This document shows, piece by piece, positions 22,656 through 34,335 of a DNA stretch of 64,000 nt. The position numbers were made by a program, and so were the translations under genes. The notes beneath the pieces are model-generated. The model was not told the origin of the DNA and made no database searches. It saw only the letters and a program-made list of their open reading frames with translations. Location: assembly GCA_949752795.1 (NCBI GenBank), contig OX457058.1:33606587-33670586 (forward strand), read 5' to 3'. This DNA comes from Hyperoodon ampullatus. Taxonomy: Eukaryota; Chordata; Mammalia; Artiodactyla; Ziphiidae. Numbering within the stretch: position 1 is the stretch's first letter; the number at the start of each line of letters is the position of its first letter.

Positions 22656-23330
22656 AAAAAAGTCGACCAGTTTTTATTCTCAAAGGTCTTCTCAAAGCCT
22701 TTATAAACCACTGTGCAGCGTGGATCTCCAGTAGGGGAGTGGACTACTCAGCACTTCCCGAGAGCGTTCTCCGTAGAGGACCTGGTGAGACTCACATGCC
22801 GGGGAGCACGTGTTGGGGAAATTCTGGGCTCAACATTGATTAGTGGATGAGAATAAAAAACAAAGACTGAGTGTAATTGGGCCCCTCTGCCCCCAAATCC
22901 TTAATTGGTACTAATTACAGTTTTATGAACACAGGTGTTACCTTTGAATTTGAGCAGAAGTCTTTTGTCAAGTTATCTTTATAAACTTTATCATTTTATT
23001 TTGGGGACAAAATGTTGCCAAGTGGGTTCCTGGCTTGGGGGATTTGAACAATGGTCTAACCAGGGGTCAGAGACCCTTCAGAAGTTTATCTCTGCTTTTC
23101 TGCTATTGGTGACTTTTCTCTGGTTTAACCACTGATGGTCTATTAGCTCTACTTCGCTTTTAAGAGGGGGTACTACCTTGTTGCTCCAAACAGTTCCTGA
23201 TCAGAAATTTCTCCCTCTTATTACCTGACACAAAGTAAGAGCAAGTTTACAGACTTGCCGTAACTACATCCATAGGACTGTCTTTTCCACCACAAGTTTC
23301 TTCTTTGCTTACCTGGATTCATTCACTAGT
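22656..23330. other. Unique sequence with paired TAAT motifs
   Basis: TTAATTGGTACTAATTA at 22901-22917 holds two opposed homeodomain-type cores, with another TAATTGG at 22874-22880. No ORF or repeat. A regulatory role is only a suggestion. Confidence 0.3.
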
Positions 23331-23457
23331 TTATTCATGCACCTAGCAATTCACTGGAATCAGCTCATACTATTCCAGATGCTGTACTAGGCCCTGGGGG
23401 ATGCGGCAGTGAACAAAATGGGCCGAGTTCTGCCTTCATGGAGATTGCAGTCTAGAG

Positions 23458-23759
23458 CAGTGCTGTCCCAAAAACAAATGTGTAAGGTGGAATTCTAATT
23501 TTTCTAGCAGCCCCATCAACACAAAGTCCAAAGAAACAGGTGAAGTTAATTTTAATAACATACTTTATCCCAACACATCCAAACTGTTGTCACTTCCATG
23601 GCTAATCAATATAGAAAGTATCAAGGTAGTTTACAGTCTTCTATTCATACCAAGTGTTTGAAACCGGTGTGATTCTACACTTATAGCGCATTGCCGTTGG
23701 GACTAGGTGTGTTTGAAGTGCTCATTAGCCTCAGGTGGCCTCTGTATTTAACAGCAGAG
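23458..23759. mobile_element. Non-autonomous hAT-type DNA transposon
   Basis: Starts CAGTGCTGTCC and ends ACAGCAGAGG, a decayed terminal inverted repeat. It is flanked by an 8-bp duplication, GTCTAGAG (23450-23457) and GTTTAGAG (23760-23767), with one mismatch. The body ('aagaaacaggtgaagttaattttaataa') matches a common mammalian hAT family that I cannot name with certainty. Confidence 0.75.
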
Positions 23760-23848
23760 GTTTAGAGAGACCTATAAGGAAATGCACACGGGTATGTGAT
23801 TTCAAACCATGGTTGATGATATGAAGCGAAGTTAAAAGGTACCAGGAG

Positions 23849-24063
23849 GGCCTTCCCCGGGGCTTCCCCTGGTGGCGCAGGGGTGGAGAGTCCGCCTGCC
23901 GTTGCAGGGGACACGGGTTCGTGCCCCGGTCCGCGAAGATCCGACATGCCGTGGAGCGGCTAGGCCCGTGAGCCATGGCCGCTGAGTCTGCGCGTCTGGA
24001 GCCTGTGCTCCGCAACGGGAGAGGCTGCAGCAGTGAGAGGCCCGCGTACCGCAAAAAAAAAAA
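23849..24063 (+). mobile_element. CHR SINE (cetacean-type body)
   Basis: Plus-strand SINE with the 'gtgagccatggccgctgag' body and 'gtaccgcaaaaaaa' A-tail. Perfect duplication AAAAGGTACCAGGAG at 23834-23848 and 24064-24078. This body variant is the one I associate with toothed whales. Confidence 0.93.
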
Positions 24064-24318
24064 AAAAGGTACCAGGAGAGAAAACAGGGCATCTGGGGAG
24101 CTGGGTGGTGGAGGGGGGAATGGAAGGAGTTGGAGGGGAGGAGAGTCTCTTTGAAAGAGCAACATTTAGGCAGGGCCTAGGAGGGTGCTGTGGAGGTTTA
24201 GACAGACCGAGAGTGGGGCAGGGATGCCGCAGGAGTGCATGGAGGCCCTGGGATGAGACCTGAGAGAGGCCCAGTCTGCCTGGGGCAGGGAAGGAGAGGG
24301 GCAAGGCAAGACTGGAGT

Positions 24319-24452
24319 GGAAGGGGGAGGGGGGGGGAGGGGGGGAGGGGGGAGGGGGGGGGAGGGGGGGAGGGGGGAGGGGGAGGGGGGAGGGGGAGGG
24401 GGGAGGGGGAGGGGGGGAGGGGGGAGGGGGAGGGGGGGGGAGGGGGAGGGAA
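24319..24452 (+). repeat. G-rich purine minisatellite
   Basis: About 130 bases built only of G-runs of 3-9 separated by single A's. Dozens of G-tracts of three or more lie on the plus strand, and the minus strand is pure pyrimidine. It sits inside an old L2, so it expanded after that insertion. Confidence 0.95.
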
Positions 24453-24870
24453 GATCGTTGCAGCATCCTTCAAACCACGTTCAAGGCTGTGAACTTCGTT
24501 TAAATGCGATGGAGTCATTCAATGGCTTTAAGCAAGGGAGTTACATTGTCTGGTACTTGTTTTTCAAAAGGGCCCTCTGGCTGCTCTCAGATGACTTCCT
24601 GTGGGTAGGGGGTGGCGGTGTGTAGGGGGCATGGGCAGCGGTTGGCAAAAGCAGGGAGAACACAGAGGAGGCTCTGGTGCTGGGCAAGGGGCGCAGAGAT
24701 GGTGAGATGGAGGTGGAAGGAGAGCTGCGGGTGGATCCAGCTGGTGTTTAGGAGACACGGTGGACAGAACGGGATGGTGGTTTGGACATAGGGTGAGGGA
24801 GAGGGAGGTGTCTAGGGAAACTCCCAGGTTTGGGGGCTGAGTACCTGGGTGGATGCTGGGAAGACTGGAG

Positions 24871-25554
24871 AAGGTTTGGGTTGGAGATACACATTCACGA
24901 CACCTAGGGGCATGACCAAGCAAGAAACCTTGCGTCTTTTCAATAGGGGTTATTCATTGCTTTCAAAAAATCAGTGACTTTTAAATGCTATGGAGTGTTT
25001 AATGATTATCTCTGAGTGTAAGGTATGAAATTGCTTCTGTTCCATTTTGCAATTTATTATTGCAGTTATACACAGTTTGTATCAGAAAGTATTTCCATAA
25101 AGAGATGCTTTTTTCCCCCCCCACCACACTTTTAAAACACCTTGAAACAGACCTTAGCAAGGACTTTCAACAGAGATTTGGGTTAGCTTCTCTTTGCTGA
25201 TTACACTTAGACCACAGAGTGCTTTGCAAATGGATAAGATCTGCGGCGAAATTCAGTGTCACTAAGGTGTATCCTCAGTGGGTCCATTTTTCGTCTTGGA
25301 TAGCTCTGATTGAGAACTTGAAACCCAAAGTTGTACTCAACAGGAGCCTGCCAGGAAATGAATGAGCAAGCTAAAGGTACTCTGGATGAAATGCTCTTAT
25401 CACAGGACTTTTGGTGCGTGCTCTGTGTCCCACTTACATGGGTGATAAGTCAGCAGTGCTTTTATCAGTCTGACTTTTATCGAAACAGATACCAGGGCCT
25501 TGAAGCTTTGAGTCAGTGCCAGGTGAATCAATAAAACCAGGAGATATTGCATTT
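24871..25554. other. Unique sequence
   Basis: No gene, RNA or repeat recognised; a short T/C-run lies near 25111-25122. Confidence 0.45.
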
Positions 25555-25860
25555 GCTTAGCCAGTTTACTCAGCAAACACTTATTAATCAACCACTCTAC
25601 ACCAGACATGGAGCGTACAAAACACAAGAATTCATGCCCCTACCTTACAATTCAAGGTGGGGTGGTCATGTGAATAAAGGAGAATAGTAAAACATTCTAT
25701 GTTCGTGCAAGGCACAGAGGCGGCAGAAAAGTGAGAGGACTCCATTATTCCTGGAGGACTTAATGCTTGATTTGAACCCTACGACATAGTGAGAATCTGT
25801 CCGTCAGTCAGAGAAGGGCTCTTTGGACACAGGGAGATCAGACAATGTGTTTCATGAAAG
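25555..25860 (-). mobile_element. L2 LINE 3' end
   Basis: Antisense L2 order: 'actcagcaaacacttattaatcaaccactctacacc', 'atgcccctaccttacaattc', then 'gtgcaaggcacagaggcgg'. Strongly diverged. Confidence 0.6.
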
Positions 25861-25974
25861 GAGCTACCAGCAGTTCAATATGGCGGGAGTGTCTGGACAA
25901 AGCCAAATGGGGCGAGAGATGAAGCTTTGGAGTGAGAGATGTCCAGAGACAGTTCTCTCTCCCTGTCTTCCTTT

Positions 25975-26235
25975 TGGGTGATTTTGTAAAATATGTGAAA
26001 TCTTTTCGTGTAGTCCAATCTGTTGATCATTTCCTTCTGGATTTCTTCCGTCAGTGTACAATTCTAGAGTCTTCTGGTGGTCCAGTGGATTGATTTTTAA
26101 GCTCCTTGACCTGCGTGGAATTTATTTCAGTTCGTGGTGCAAAGACAGATTCTAACTTAGTTTTCCCCTCAATCAACTAACCTGTTATCCAAGCACAGTT
26201 TTCTTGAACAGGCTCTCCTTTATCCATTGGTTTGC
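25975..26235 (-). mobile_element. Ancient L1 3' UTR fragment
   Basis: Antisense text 'gacctgcgtggaatttatttcagttcgtggtg ... ttatccaagcacagttttcttgaac ... tctcctttatccattg' follows the L1ME-type 3' UTR. No coding content. Edges approximate. Confidence 0.6.
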
Positions 26236-28584
26236 GCCGCCAGTGAAAGCTTAGCTGATCCAGTTACCAGTGTAGAAGATGGCAGAAATGTGATAAGGCT
26301 AGCGTGGCAGGAATTCAGCCAGACACTTGATCTGACCATCTGGGCGGACTTCAGAGATTCCATCTCAGTGGACCAGGCCTGGCTATGTCTCCAAAGCTCT
26401 GCAGGGACACGGCCAGCTCTGCTGGCTGTTCTGCTCTAAGAATTTAGCCAAATGAGGGTCAGTCTGGTGGCACGCTGGGCTGCTAGCCGGCGTGCAAGCT
26501 CTACATCTGGGCAGTCCCTGGGCAGCGCTGCCTGGGGAGAGGAGCTGGATAATTCCTCCTTGGGTTGGGTGGTCATCTCTGTGTCCCAGTGAGTCAAAGC
26601 CTGAGAGAGACCACTCACTGGGGTGCCCATGCTTACCCAGACTACGGAAGCCCTGGTCCAGGAATGCCAGCATCCTGGGTGCAGTCTCCTCCACGAAGTA
26701 GAAAGTTTTATGCACAAGTAGTGTAAGGAAATCTGTTCCTAGCCTATGTTGAAGAGGCAGCTGAAAAATCCCCTCACCATCCTCTGGGTGCCCAGAGTAT
26801 CGCTGTTATGACGGACCCCGTGAGTTAAATGGTTGGATGTCCGTTCTCCCCCTCTGCCTGGGGGCTCACCTCTTATTTATTTATAGAGCCTCGGGGCCTA
26901 TTGTAGGTTGTGACAGAGTCACTGCCTGCTACCTCTATAGAATGAACGAATGAATGAACGAATGACTAATAATTGAATGCGGCTGGCTTTTCCATGTCTT
27001 CCCACAGCTGGACTAGTTAACATTGGTGGTGGCAACTCCTTTTAAACTGCTGGTCTTTCTCTTTATTAAAGTCCTGGGAAAACCTTGACTGTAATGTCAT
27101 CGTACTTCAGGACTTCTTCCTCATCCAAGGCTTTATTTTTCATCGAATACGTGTGATAGTCACACTCTTGGGGTGTCTTTGCAAACCATATTTTCAAAAA
27201 ACTTACTTTATATCAAAGTTAGAGAAGAGATTCATATTCTAAAAAGATTTGCAAAGTAATTAAGGTTCCTGCTGTTTCTGACCCTATTGAAAAGATGTGT
27301 AGGGGCAAAGACATTGAGTTTACCTCTCCTTTTAACTTTCCAAAAACCTGTTAGAAAGTGGAGCTGTTGGTCTAGAGGTTTGGGGGCCAGTGGGGAAACA
27401 GCTCAGCCTGGTGCACGGGACCTTCCATGGCCGGACTGCACCTGCCAGCCAGCTGGTTCATCTGTGTCTCGATTCAACTGGCAGAACGGCTGGAGGCTGA
27501 CTGGTCTAGGATGTCCTTGCCCACATGCTTGGCATTGGCTGCCTTTCTTCTGAAGGAATAAGGGGCACTGGACCATGTATCTCTTATCATCCAGCAGGCT
27601 AGCCTGGGTGTGTTCTAAGGTGACTGATCCGGTTCTGCGAGACAGAGGGAACACATGCCTGGATCTCAAAACTCAATGGCATCCCATCACTTCTGCTTCA
27701 TTCTGAAGCAAGGCCAGCTCATGTTCAAGGGGAGAAGATTTTGATTCTACCTTGTGATGGGAGAAGCTACAAACCCATATTGCAAAGGACACGGATCTAG
27801 GGAGAAGAGCGAAGGGTGGGGGGAATGGGGCCATATTTGTAATCAATCCACGACCCTTGCCTTGGATAGAATTGCTTCCTCCATAGTAATATTGCAACTC
27901 GGATGTACTTATATGGTGACACCTTGCATGATTTCTCTCCGAGCCTTAATTGTGCAAACATGTCCTGGTACTTGCATTCATCTCAGCTGGCACCTGGGTC
28001 ATCAGTTAACCTTTTGGGGATGTGTTGGCCATCCATCCATCCTCCAAGTACAGTAACAAGGACAGGCCAGCACCTGGGAGTGGGAGTACCCAGGAGGTAG
28101 GGGACCCTGTGGTGGGAAGGGGACCATGCAACACAGGATCTTGGCTGCATTTCCTGAAGGCTGGCTTAAGCCATCAGCTGCTGCAGGGCAGGTCCCAGAG
28201 CCCGAAGGAAGTCCTGCTCACCCTTCCTGATGCCCTTGCCTTTAGCCGGGCGTGGGTAGGCAGGTTCTGCCAGCTGAGGCTCCAGCCCTTACCCACCCTG
28301 TCAGCAATGCAGCCCCCAGAGGACCTCCTCCAGGCCCTGCCCACACACCCGGATGTTGACAGGGGCATGGCTCCAGCACCAGCTTTCATGGATGGTCTCA
28401 TCGCTTTTAAAATAATGACCGTGGGGTGTGGGCTGGCCAGAGTGGTGACATCACTTTGCTGCAATTCTGGGTCAGTTCCTGCTGCTTTTCACTACATCTT
28501 GGAATGACTGAAATAAATCTACTGGTTGGGTATGTGTCCTGGAAGGTTTCTGGCATGTTGACACTTCCATCTTGTTGTGATCAG
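26236..28584. other. Unique sequence with a short (GAAT)n run
   Basis: An imperfect GAAT/GAAC tetranucleotide run is at 26940-26964. The open frame at 28022-28507 (161 codons) has no recognisable domain and no splice context. Confidence 0.4.
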
Positions 28585-28750
28585 GAGAGCGATGGCTTTG
28601 AGGTCAGAGGTCCTGGGTTCAAGATTCTGTCACTGGCTTGCCGTGTGAACTTGGACCACCAGCTTCACTTTTCCAGGCCCGAGTTTTCTTATTTGTACAA
28701 TGATGGATCCACCCCTGCTTTTGTAGAGGAATGGTGAGGTTGAACTGGGA
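28585..28750 (+). mobile_element. MIR SINE
   Basis: Sense MIR: 'agagcgatggctttgaggtcagaggtcctgggttc', 'ctggcttgccgtgtgaacttgg', then 'gagttttcttatttgtacaatgatgg'. Confidence 0.8.
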
Positions 28751-29617
28751 TCTTCCATCAGAGCTGCTGGGATGTGTGAACTGCACGAAGGTGCTGGAAC
28801 AGGGGGGGAAGTGAGAGCTGAAATTCTCCACCACTCTGCTCACGAAGCTGGGTGCCCTGGTAGGGGGGCTGTGTCTGCTCTGAGGAAGGGGTACGTTTCT
28901 CTTGGCACAGAGGTGTTCCCAACTTGCCAGACTGTGTACTCTTGGGGCTGCATCAGCCCAGAGGCGTTGCCTCTTCCAGAAACTCACATAGATGCCCTTG
29001 AGATGGCCCAGTCCTGCCTGTTTCCCCTCTGGATGTTTTCTCACTGGACCCAAGCTCACTGCTATCAGGTAAAGGTTTTTCTCCGGAGAACAATTTTGGC
29101 TTTCAGTTGGTTACTATTTTAACAGACCTTTAAATCCTAAACCTATAAATAGTAAGAAAGGGTCATTCCGGGGTCACAGATTAGGATCATGGAGACTGGA
29201 GTGTTTCCATCCCTCCCACCTTGATTTTATCTTGAACTATACCTTGTGGGTAAGGGATTGTATCTTCTCAATTACGAAATTCTGATGAGTTTCCCCAGCC
29301 TTCCACCCACGAGAGCCAACATTCCGGTCGCCTCTGAGGCCTATGTGGTCCTGGCAGGAAGGAGAAAACCATTTGCACGTGCACTGGTAGACTTACCACG
29401 CAGAATGGCTTCTCAAGGCCATTGTTCTCCACTGATGTTTCCCAGAGCCCTAAGAAGAGGGTGATTCCTGAGCCCCATCGTGAACTGCCCCTGCCCTGAG
29501 AGCTCATTCTGTATTTCCTCACATACCTTCCTTGCCCAGTGCAGAGGTGGATGACTTCACACAGCTATCAGAGGACCAGGCAGGAGCGGCGTCCTCCCTG
29601 TAGATGTATGAACAGTA
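28751..29617. other. Unique sequence
   Basis: No feature recognised on either strand. Confidence 0.4.
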
Positions 29618-29631
29618 TTCAGGTCAATTTT

Positions 29632-29992
29632 TTTAAAATAAATTTATTCATTTATTTTTGGCTGCGTTGGGTCTTTGTTGCTGCACGCGGGCTTTCTCTA
29701 GTTGTGGCGAGCAGGGACTACTCTTCATTGCGGTGCGCAGGCTTCTCATTGCGGTGGCTTCTCTTGCTGCGGAGCGCAGGCTGTAGGCACGTGGGCTTCA
29801 GTAGTTGTGGCATGTGGGCTCAGTAGTTGTGGCATGTGGGCTCAGTAGTTGTGGCACGTAGGCTCAGTAGTTGTGGCTCACGGGCTTAGTTGCTCTGCCC
29901 GTGCATGTGGGATCTTCCCGGACCAGGGCTCGAACCCGTGTCCCCTGCATTGGCAGGCAGATTCTTAACCACTGTGCCACCAGGGAAGTCCC
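29632..29992 (-). mobile_element. CHR SINE (long form) with internal 22-bp array
   Basis: Minus-strand copy with duplication TTCAG(G/T)TCAATTTT at 29618-29631 and 29993-30006. It is longer than its relatives because the body carries four tandem 22-bp units (TCAGTAGTTGTGGCATGTGGGC and variants) at 29798-29885. Confidence 0.95.
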
Positions 29993-30184
29993 TTCAGTTC
30001 AATTTTGACCCAAACTTTTAGGCCAAATTGGATTAGGAAATGTGCAACCAAGAAGGTTTAATTTTAGTATTTTATGTAAAAAAACAAAACCAAAACCAAA
30101 AAGAATCTTGCAAGAAGCAAATATAGTAATGGAAAATTCCCTGGGCTGGGAAGCAAGGCAATGAAGGTGGTGATAATGATGGTT

Positions 30185-30375
30185 ATTGGTTTTTGAATAC
30201 CTACTATCTTCCAGGCACTATGATCAATATTTGCGTTTCTTGCCTCATTTAGGTCTCCCAGCAGCTCCACGAGGTTGGGTCTGTGCTATGCAGACTACCT
30301 AGATGAGATAAAAGAGACCTAGAGAAGTTAAGCAACTGGCCCAAAGACACACAGCGAATCTGTACGCGTGTGTGG
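30185..30375 (-). mobile_element. MIR SINE
   Basis: Antisense MIR: 'tgaatacctactatcttccaggcactatgatc', 'ctcccagcagctccacgagg', 'gagaagttaagcaactggcccaaagacacacagc'. Nearly complete. Confidence 0.85.
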
Positions 30376-30439
30376 TGCTGGGTGGATGGGGAGGCCTGCT
30401 GTTGGAGCTCAGGTCTCTTCTTTGCTTCTCACTCATTTT

Positions 30440-30600
30440 CTGTTGTGGGGAAGTGCCTACCTTTGGCCCTCACAGATCCCATCTGGAAAATGAATCTGTT
30501 CGACCCCAAGATCTCTTTTCAGCTCTGAATTACTCTGATCTCTATGACTTGCATCTTGCTGAAGATAATGGTGCTTTTGGGATGCTCTGTTTGTAAACGA
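30440..30600 (+). mobile_element. Possible MIR-related fragment
   Basis: 'catctggaaaatgaatctgttcgaccccaagatctcttttcagctctgaattactctgatc' resembles a MIR-like tail variant ('...cttccagctctgaaattctatgat'). Weak; other old repeats are possible. Confidence 0.35.
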
Positions 30601-30659
30601 TGTTGCTGCACCGCCAGAGAGCATGTGAGATAGCGTTGAGAGCGTAACGGTCATTTGAT

Positions 30660-30815
30660 GGCGAGGGTTCTGGGATAAGGAGTACGATCCCCAAGTTTCA
30701 TTTTCGGCTTCCACACCAAGTGGCTGTGTGGCCTGAGACAGGTTGATGCTTCTGAGCCTCAGTTTCCCCACCTGTAGACAAGAAGGTTGAGTGGGATTTT
30801 CTCCAGGACCCTAAG
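30660..30815 (+). mobile_element. MIR SINE
   Basis: Sense MIR core: 'aagtggctgtgtggcctgagacaggttgatgcttctgagcctcagtttccccacctgtagac'. The 3' part is decayed. Confidence 0.75.
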
Positions 30816-33784
30816 AGCCCTGGAGGGGGATGCCAGCCCCTTTCCCCAGCTTCTCCAGACATCCGAGGGCAGATTTTCATGCAGGATCAGACTTTTGAAG
30901 CATCTGTGTCTTCCCTAATGGATGACTGGGATTTCTTCACATCAGGTGAACATTTCAAAACTTCTGGAAAGAACTCTGACATGAGAGCAAATGGATCTTC
31001 CTTTTGGGATAAAAACCAAGATCTTCCCTCTGGTGAGAACAAGCTGAGACAGATTTCTTGTCCTAGTACCTAAACCATAGGGCAAGCAGAAGGGCCGGGT
31101 AGAAAGATTTTTGATGTTGCTTTTGTCGTTGTTGGGAAAAGTTTTAGTTCCTCTCTAACGTGGGAGGTAGCCCAGGCCTGAGTTTCTTGGAGAACCAATG
31201 CCGGGAGCAAGTCACATGGCTGAGCCATCATTGCTGCCCCGCGAGTGTACGTTTGTCCCTGCAGGCATTCAGCTAGTACGAAAACCCCAATTTCTGTGTC
31301 AATACCCATCCCGCCCCAGCTCCCACAACTGCATGAAAGCAGGAGAGGCAGACTGATACCTCTTACCTCAAGAGCCCAAAGAGCAAGCTTGACACGCTGA
31401 TAAAATCAGCTGAGAGATCCTATCACCCCGGGAAAAACCGGTCAGCTTCATCCTGACAAAGCTGCTAAAGGCTGTTTGCCTTCTGTATGAGTCAGGTCCA
31501 GAGCAAAGGAATATACAGAAGATGATGATTATGGGTGTTTTTAAAATCTGCCTCTTCCTGCCCAGCCCAGGACAATATTTACAAAGCAGACATGCAAACA
31601 AGAAGCCCTTCTTTTCAGGTTTAGATGGCCTCGTGAGCCAGGCTCTCCCCATGCTGGCGTCCTTGCCCAGCACCAAGGTAAGTGTTTAAAGAGCGCCTCT
31701 GCCAGCCCCCTGAGCCCGCCTGCTCTGTGTTGGTTACGGTGTGGTTGGTAAGTCCAGGGCAGTGTTGCTCTTCCTTGAATAAGACACAGACCCCTTCTCA
31801 GGAAAAGCATTCTCAAGGATGTCCAGTGTTGACTTAAATCACCTTTATTATTTTGTTATTTAAATATGTACAAACGTAACACCAGGTATAAATTCCTTCA
31901 GCTTAGTTCTGATACAACTATAAATCTAAAACAAATTTACAAATGATATGCAAACAAAACTCTAACATGAATGAAATTCAGATCGTCAACATTAACTCGA
32001 TATGCTGCCTCTCAGTTTCTGATGCTGGGCTTCATAGGAAAAAAGCTTTCTCGCTAATGTCTCATATTTCACTTGTTAGTGTCTTGATTTATTTGGTTTT
32101 GTGTATAAAGGACCATTGTTGGAGTTACCTTGTGTCATCCCCTGCCCACCCCCCCTCAATATGGTAACACTGAACTCATTTGAAGCCACAAAGCCATTAT
32201 TTTATTAAGTCAGTTTCTGTAAAAGGAAATCAATATCTAACATGGAAAAAAATGTCAAATACTGGTTAATGGATGTTCTTCATGGTGTGTTTACTGACTG
32301 CTAACGAACAGTTGAATGTTGGCCTGGGCTAAGTCAAGGTCCGACTAGTGCACCTGCTAGCAGCCTTCACAATATCCTACAATCTGGGGGAGATTGGCAT
32401 GCCCATACCAACATGTGGTGTGATGACTCACTTCTACCACTTATTCTAATGAGTGTGAAAACTTCTTAGAGGGCATCTAGACATCAGTTTGGTCATGACT
32501 TGATCCCAGGTAATGCAAATGTTGGCGCTGAGATTGTGTGCAGCACTTCATTATAAGGTACCCATCTGGATGATCCTGAATAGACTTACGTTGTAGAGCC
32601 CCTGAGACGATGTCCACAGGGGTCTCTGAACCCCAATTTTGAAAAATATTTATTCTTCTGGAGACAAGCCCGTGGTACTCATAGAGGGTAAAGAGATCTC
32701 CCCAACAGTGAAGGATGGTCCAAGAGAAGAGTTTTCTCCCAGGAACCAGGAAAGAGCAAATAGCACGAATTTACCCACTTGATCATTTATTCACTATGTA
32801 TTTTATGGAGCTCCATCTTTTTCATATACCTAGCATAGGGGATATGAGAAAGGGCAGTGGTAAAATTAAGTACATCTGCTGCCTTAGACAGTGGCTTGGG
32901 AGAGTTTGAAGCTCTTTGGAACTGCTCTCTAAACTAGACTATAAGCCCCAGAAGAGAATTCACATCTAAGCTTTAGAGTTATGGCACTCATTTTGCACAA
33001 TAGTGTACTGTTTGATCATATTTACTTTCCACTTCTCTTTTCAAATGATGTCTGGCCATTTCCAGGAATTGAATCCTAAAAAGAGTAAAAATTTGCCACC
33101 TTTAAGAAGTGTCGAGAATGTGCTGCGGCCTTCAAAGGCCACTCCCTGAAGAGTGATGTTAGCGTAAGTCCCCAGTCCCTTCAGAGGGTGTGTGGGATGA
33201 GACAGTGACCATCCGGATGTCTAAGTTCTGGTGCGTTTGTTTAAAATAGAAGAGCCTCAGTGTACGACACAAGAAATAGCCCATGGAAGTGAATTGATGA
33301 TCACTAAGTGACCATCAGAAACACAAAGTACCACGAGTTTTTGTGAGAGGTTTGGATTGCGGGGTGGACGTGTTCAGGGCAGCTTTAAAGAAGTGATCAA
33401 CTGACCTGGGACCTTAATCTCATCTGCAAAATCCTTTCACAGCAGCACATATGTTAGTGTTTGACTAAATAACTGCAAGCACGTGCTGGGAATCTTGGTG
33501 GGGGAATCGTAGACTCCTGCCTACCACAATTGATAAATTGAGTTCTTTCTTAATAGAGACATGGATGTACAGCATGGTGACTTTGTTGAGACCACCCTCA
33601 GTGTCTTATAATGCAAAAGAAGTCTTACAAATATAGCTTACAACTGTTTTACCTTTTGATTTGGGTAAGATTCGTTTTGGACTCTCCTGAAAAGCAGTTT
33701 ACCATTTTTTTTGAATCGTGTGTGCTCTTTGAACTTGTTCTTGAAATGGTTCACTGACTTGGCTTCTTGGGAACTTGTCTGTTC
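30816..33784. other. Unique sequence, partly A/T-rich
   Basis: No young transposon for 3 kb. The stretch 31830-32000 is strongly A/T-rich. A splice-site-bounded open segment at 30859-30945 is discussed among the findings but is not called as an exon. Confidence 0.4.
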
Positions 33785-34050
33785 CTTGTTCATCCACCTA
33801 CTTTCCTTGCCCATTCATCTACCCATCCACTAGTCTCTCCATCTACCAAATCACTCACCAGTCCGTCTGTCCATCCACCCATCCATCCATCCATCCGCCC
33901 GTGCACCCACCCATCCGTCTGGCCTTCTGTCCATCTGGCCACCTCTCCAACAGCCTATTCAATTATACTTCCCCCATCTGTCTGCCTACTCAACCCCCCA
34001 TCCACCCATTCACCTATCTATCCATCAGCCTACCCATCACCCAGACATCA
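33785..34050 (+). repeat. Degenerate (CATC)n / (CCAT)n tetranucleotide repeat
   Basis: A run of CCATCCAT-type units, cleanest at 33870-33895 and diverging outward. It keeps two long frames open (98 and 157 codons) because the unit contains no stop in those frames. These are repeat artefacts, not genes. Confidence 0.85.
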
Positions 34051-34059
34051 TCTTTGTTA

Positions 34060-34335
34060 TTGATTTGTTCGAGCTGTTTTAACACTAATTACATGCTAGG
34101 CCCTGCAGTGGGCACCAGAATACTAGGATTAAAATCTCTTCCTTTAACTGGCTTATACTCTAGTGGGGAAGGGAGACAGAAAAGTAAGCAGATAATTCCA
34201 ATTCAACATGAAAAATCCTTTAATAAAAGAATATGTTTGGTGGTTTAGAAGCCCAAAGCATGTAGGAGCTAATCAAGTCTGGGGAACTCAGGCAAGGAGA
34301 AGACATATGAGTTGGCCTTTGGAGGATGAGTTGTC
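34060..34335 (-). mobile_element. L2 LINE 3' end
   Basis: Antisense L2: 'tgctaggccctgcagtgggcaccagaatactagg', 'ggcttatactctagtggggaagggagacagaaaag', later 'gttggcctttggaggatgag'. Non-coding. Confidence 0.7.

Larger units (their letters stand above)
23331..24870 (-). mobile_element. Long L2 LINE 3' region with later insertions
   Basis: Antisense L2 can be followed through several interruptions: 'ccagatgctgtactaggccctgggggatgcggcagtgaac' near 23371, 'gcaacatttaggcagggcc' near 24160, and 'ggctttaagcaagggagttac' near 24524 with 'ccctctggctgctctcag' near 24572. It hosts a hAT element, a SINE and a G-rich run. The right boundary is soft. Confidence 0.6.

Noticed and set aside
23960..24518. Two overlapping minus-strand poly-proline open frames (168 and 106 codons)
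   Set aside because: They are the translation of the G-rich purine tract and the neighbouring SINE. There is no domain or initiation context.
33767..34248. Plus-strand frames of 98 and 157 codons rich in His, Pro, Ser and Thr
   Set aside because: Product of the stop-free (CATC)n repeat; the composition follows the repeat unit.
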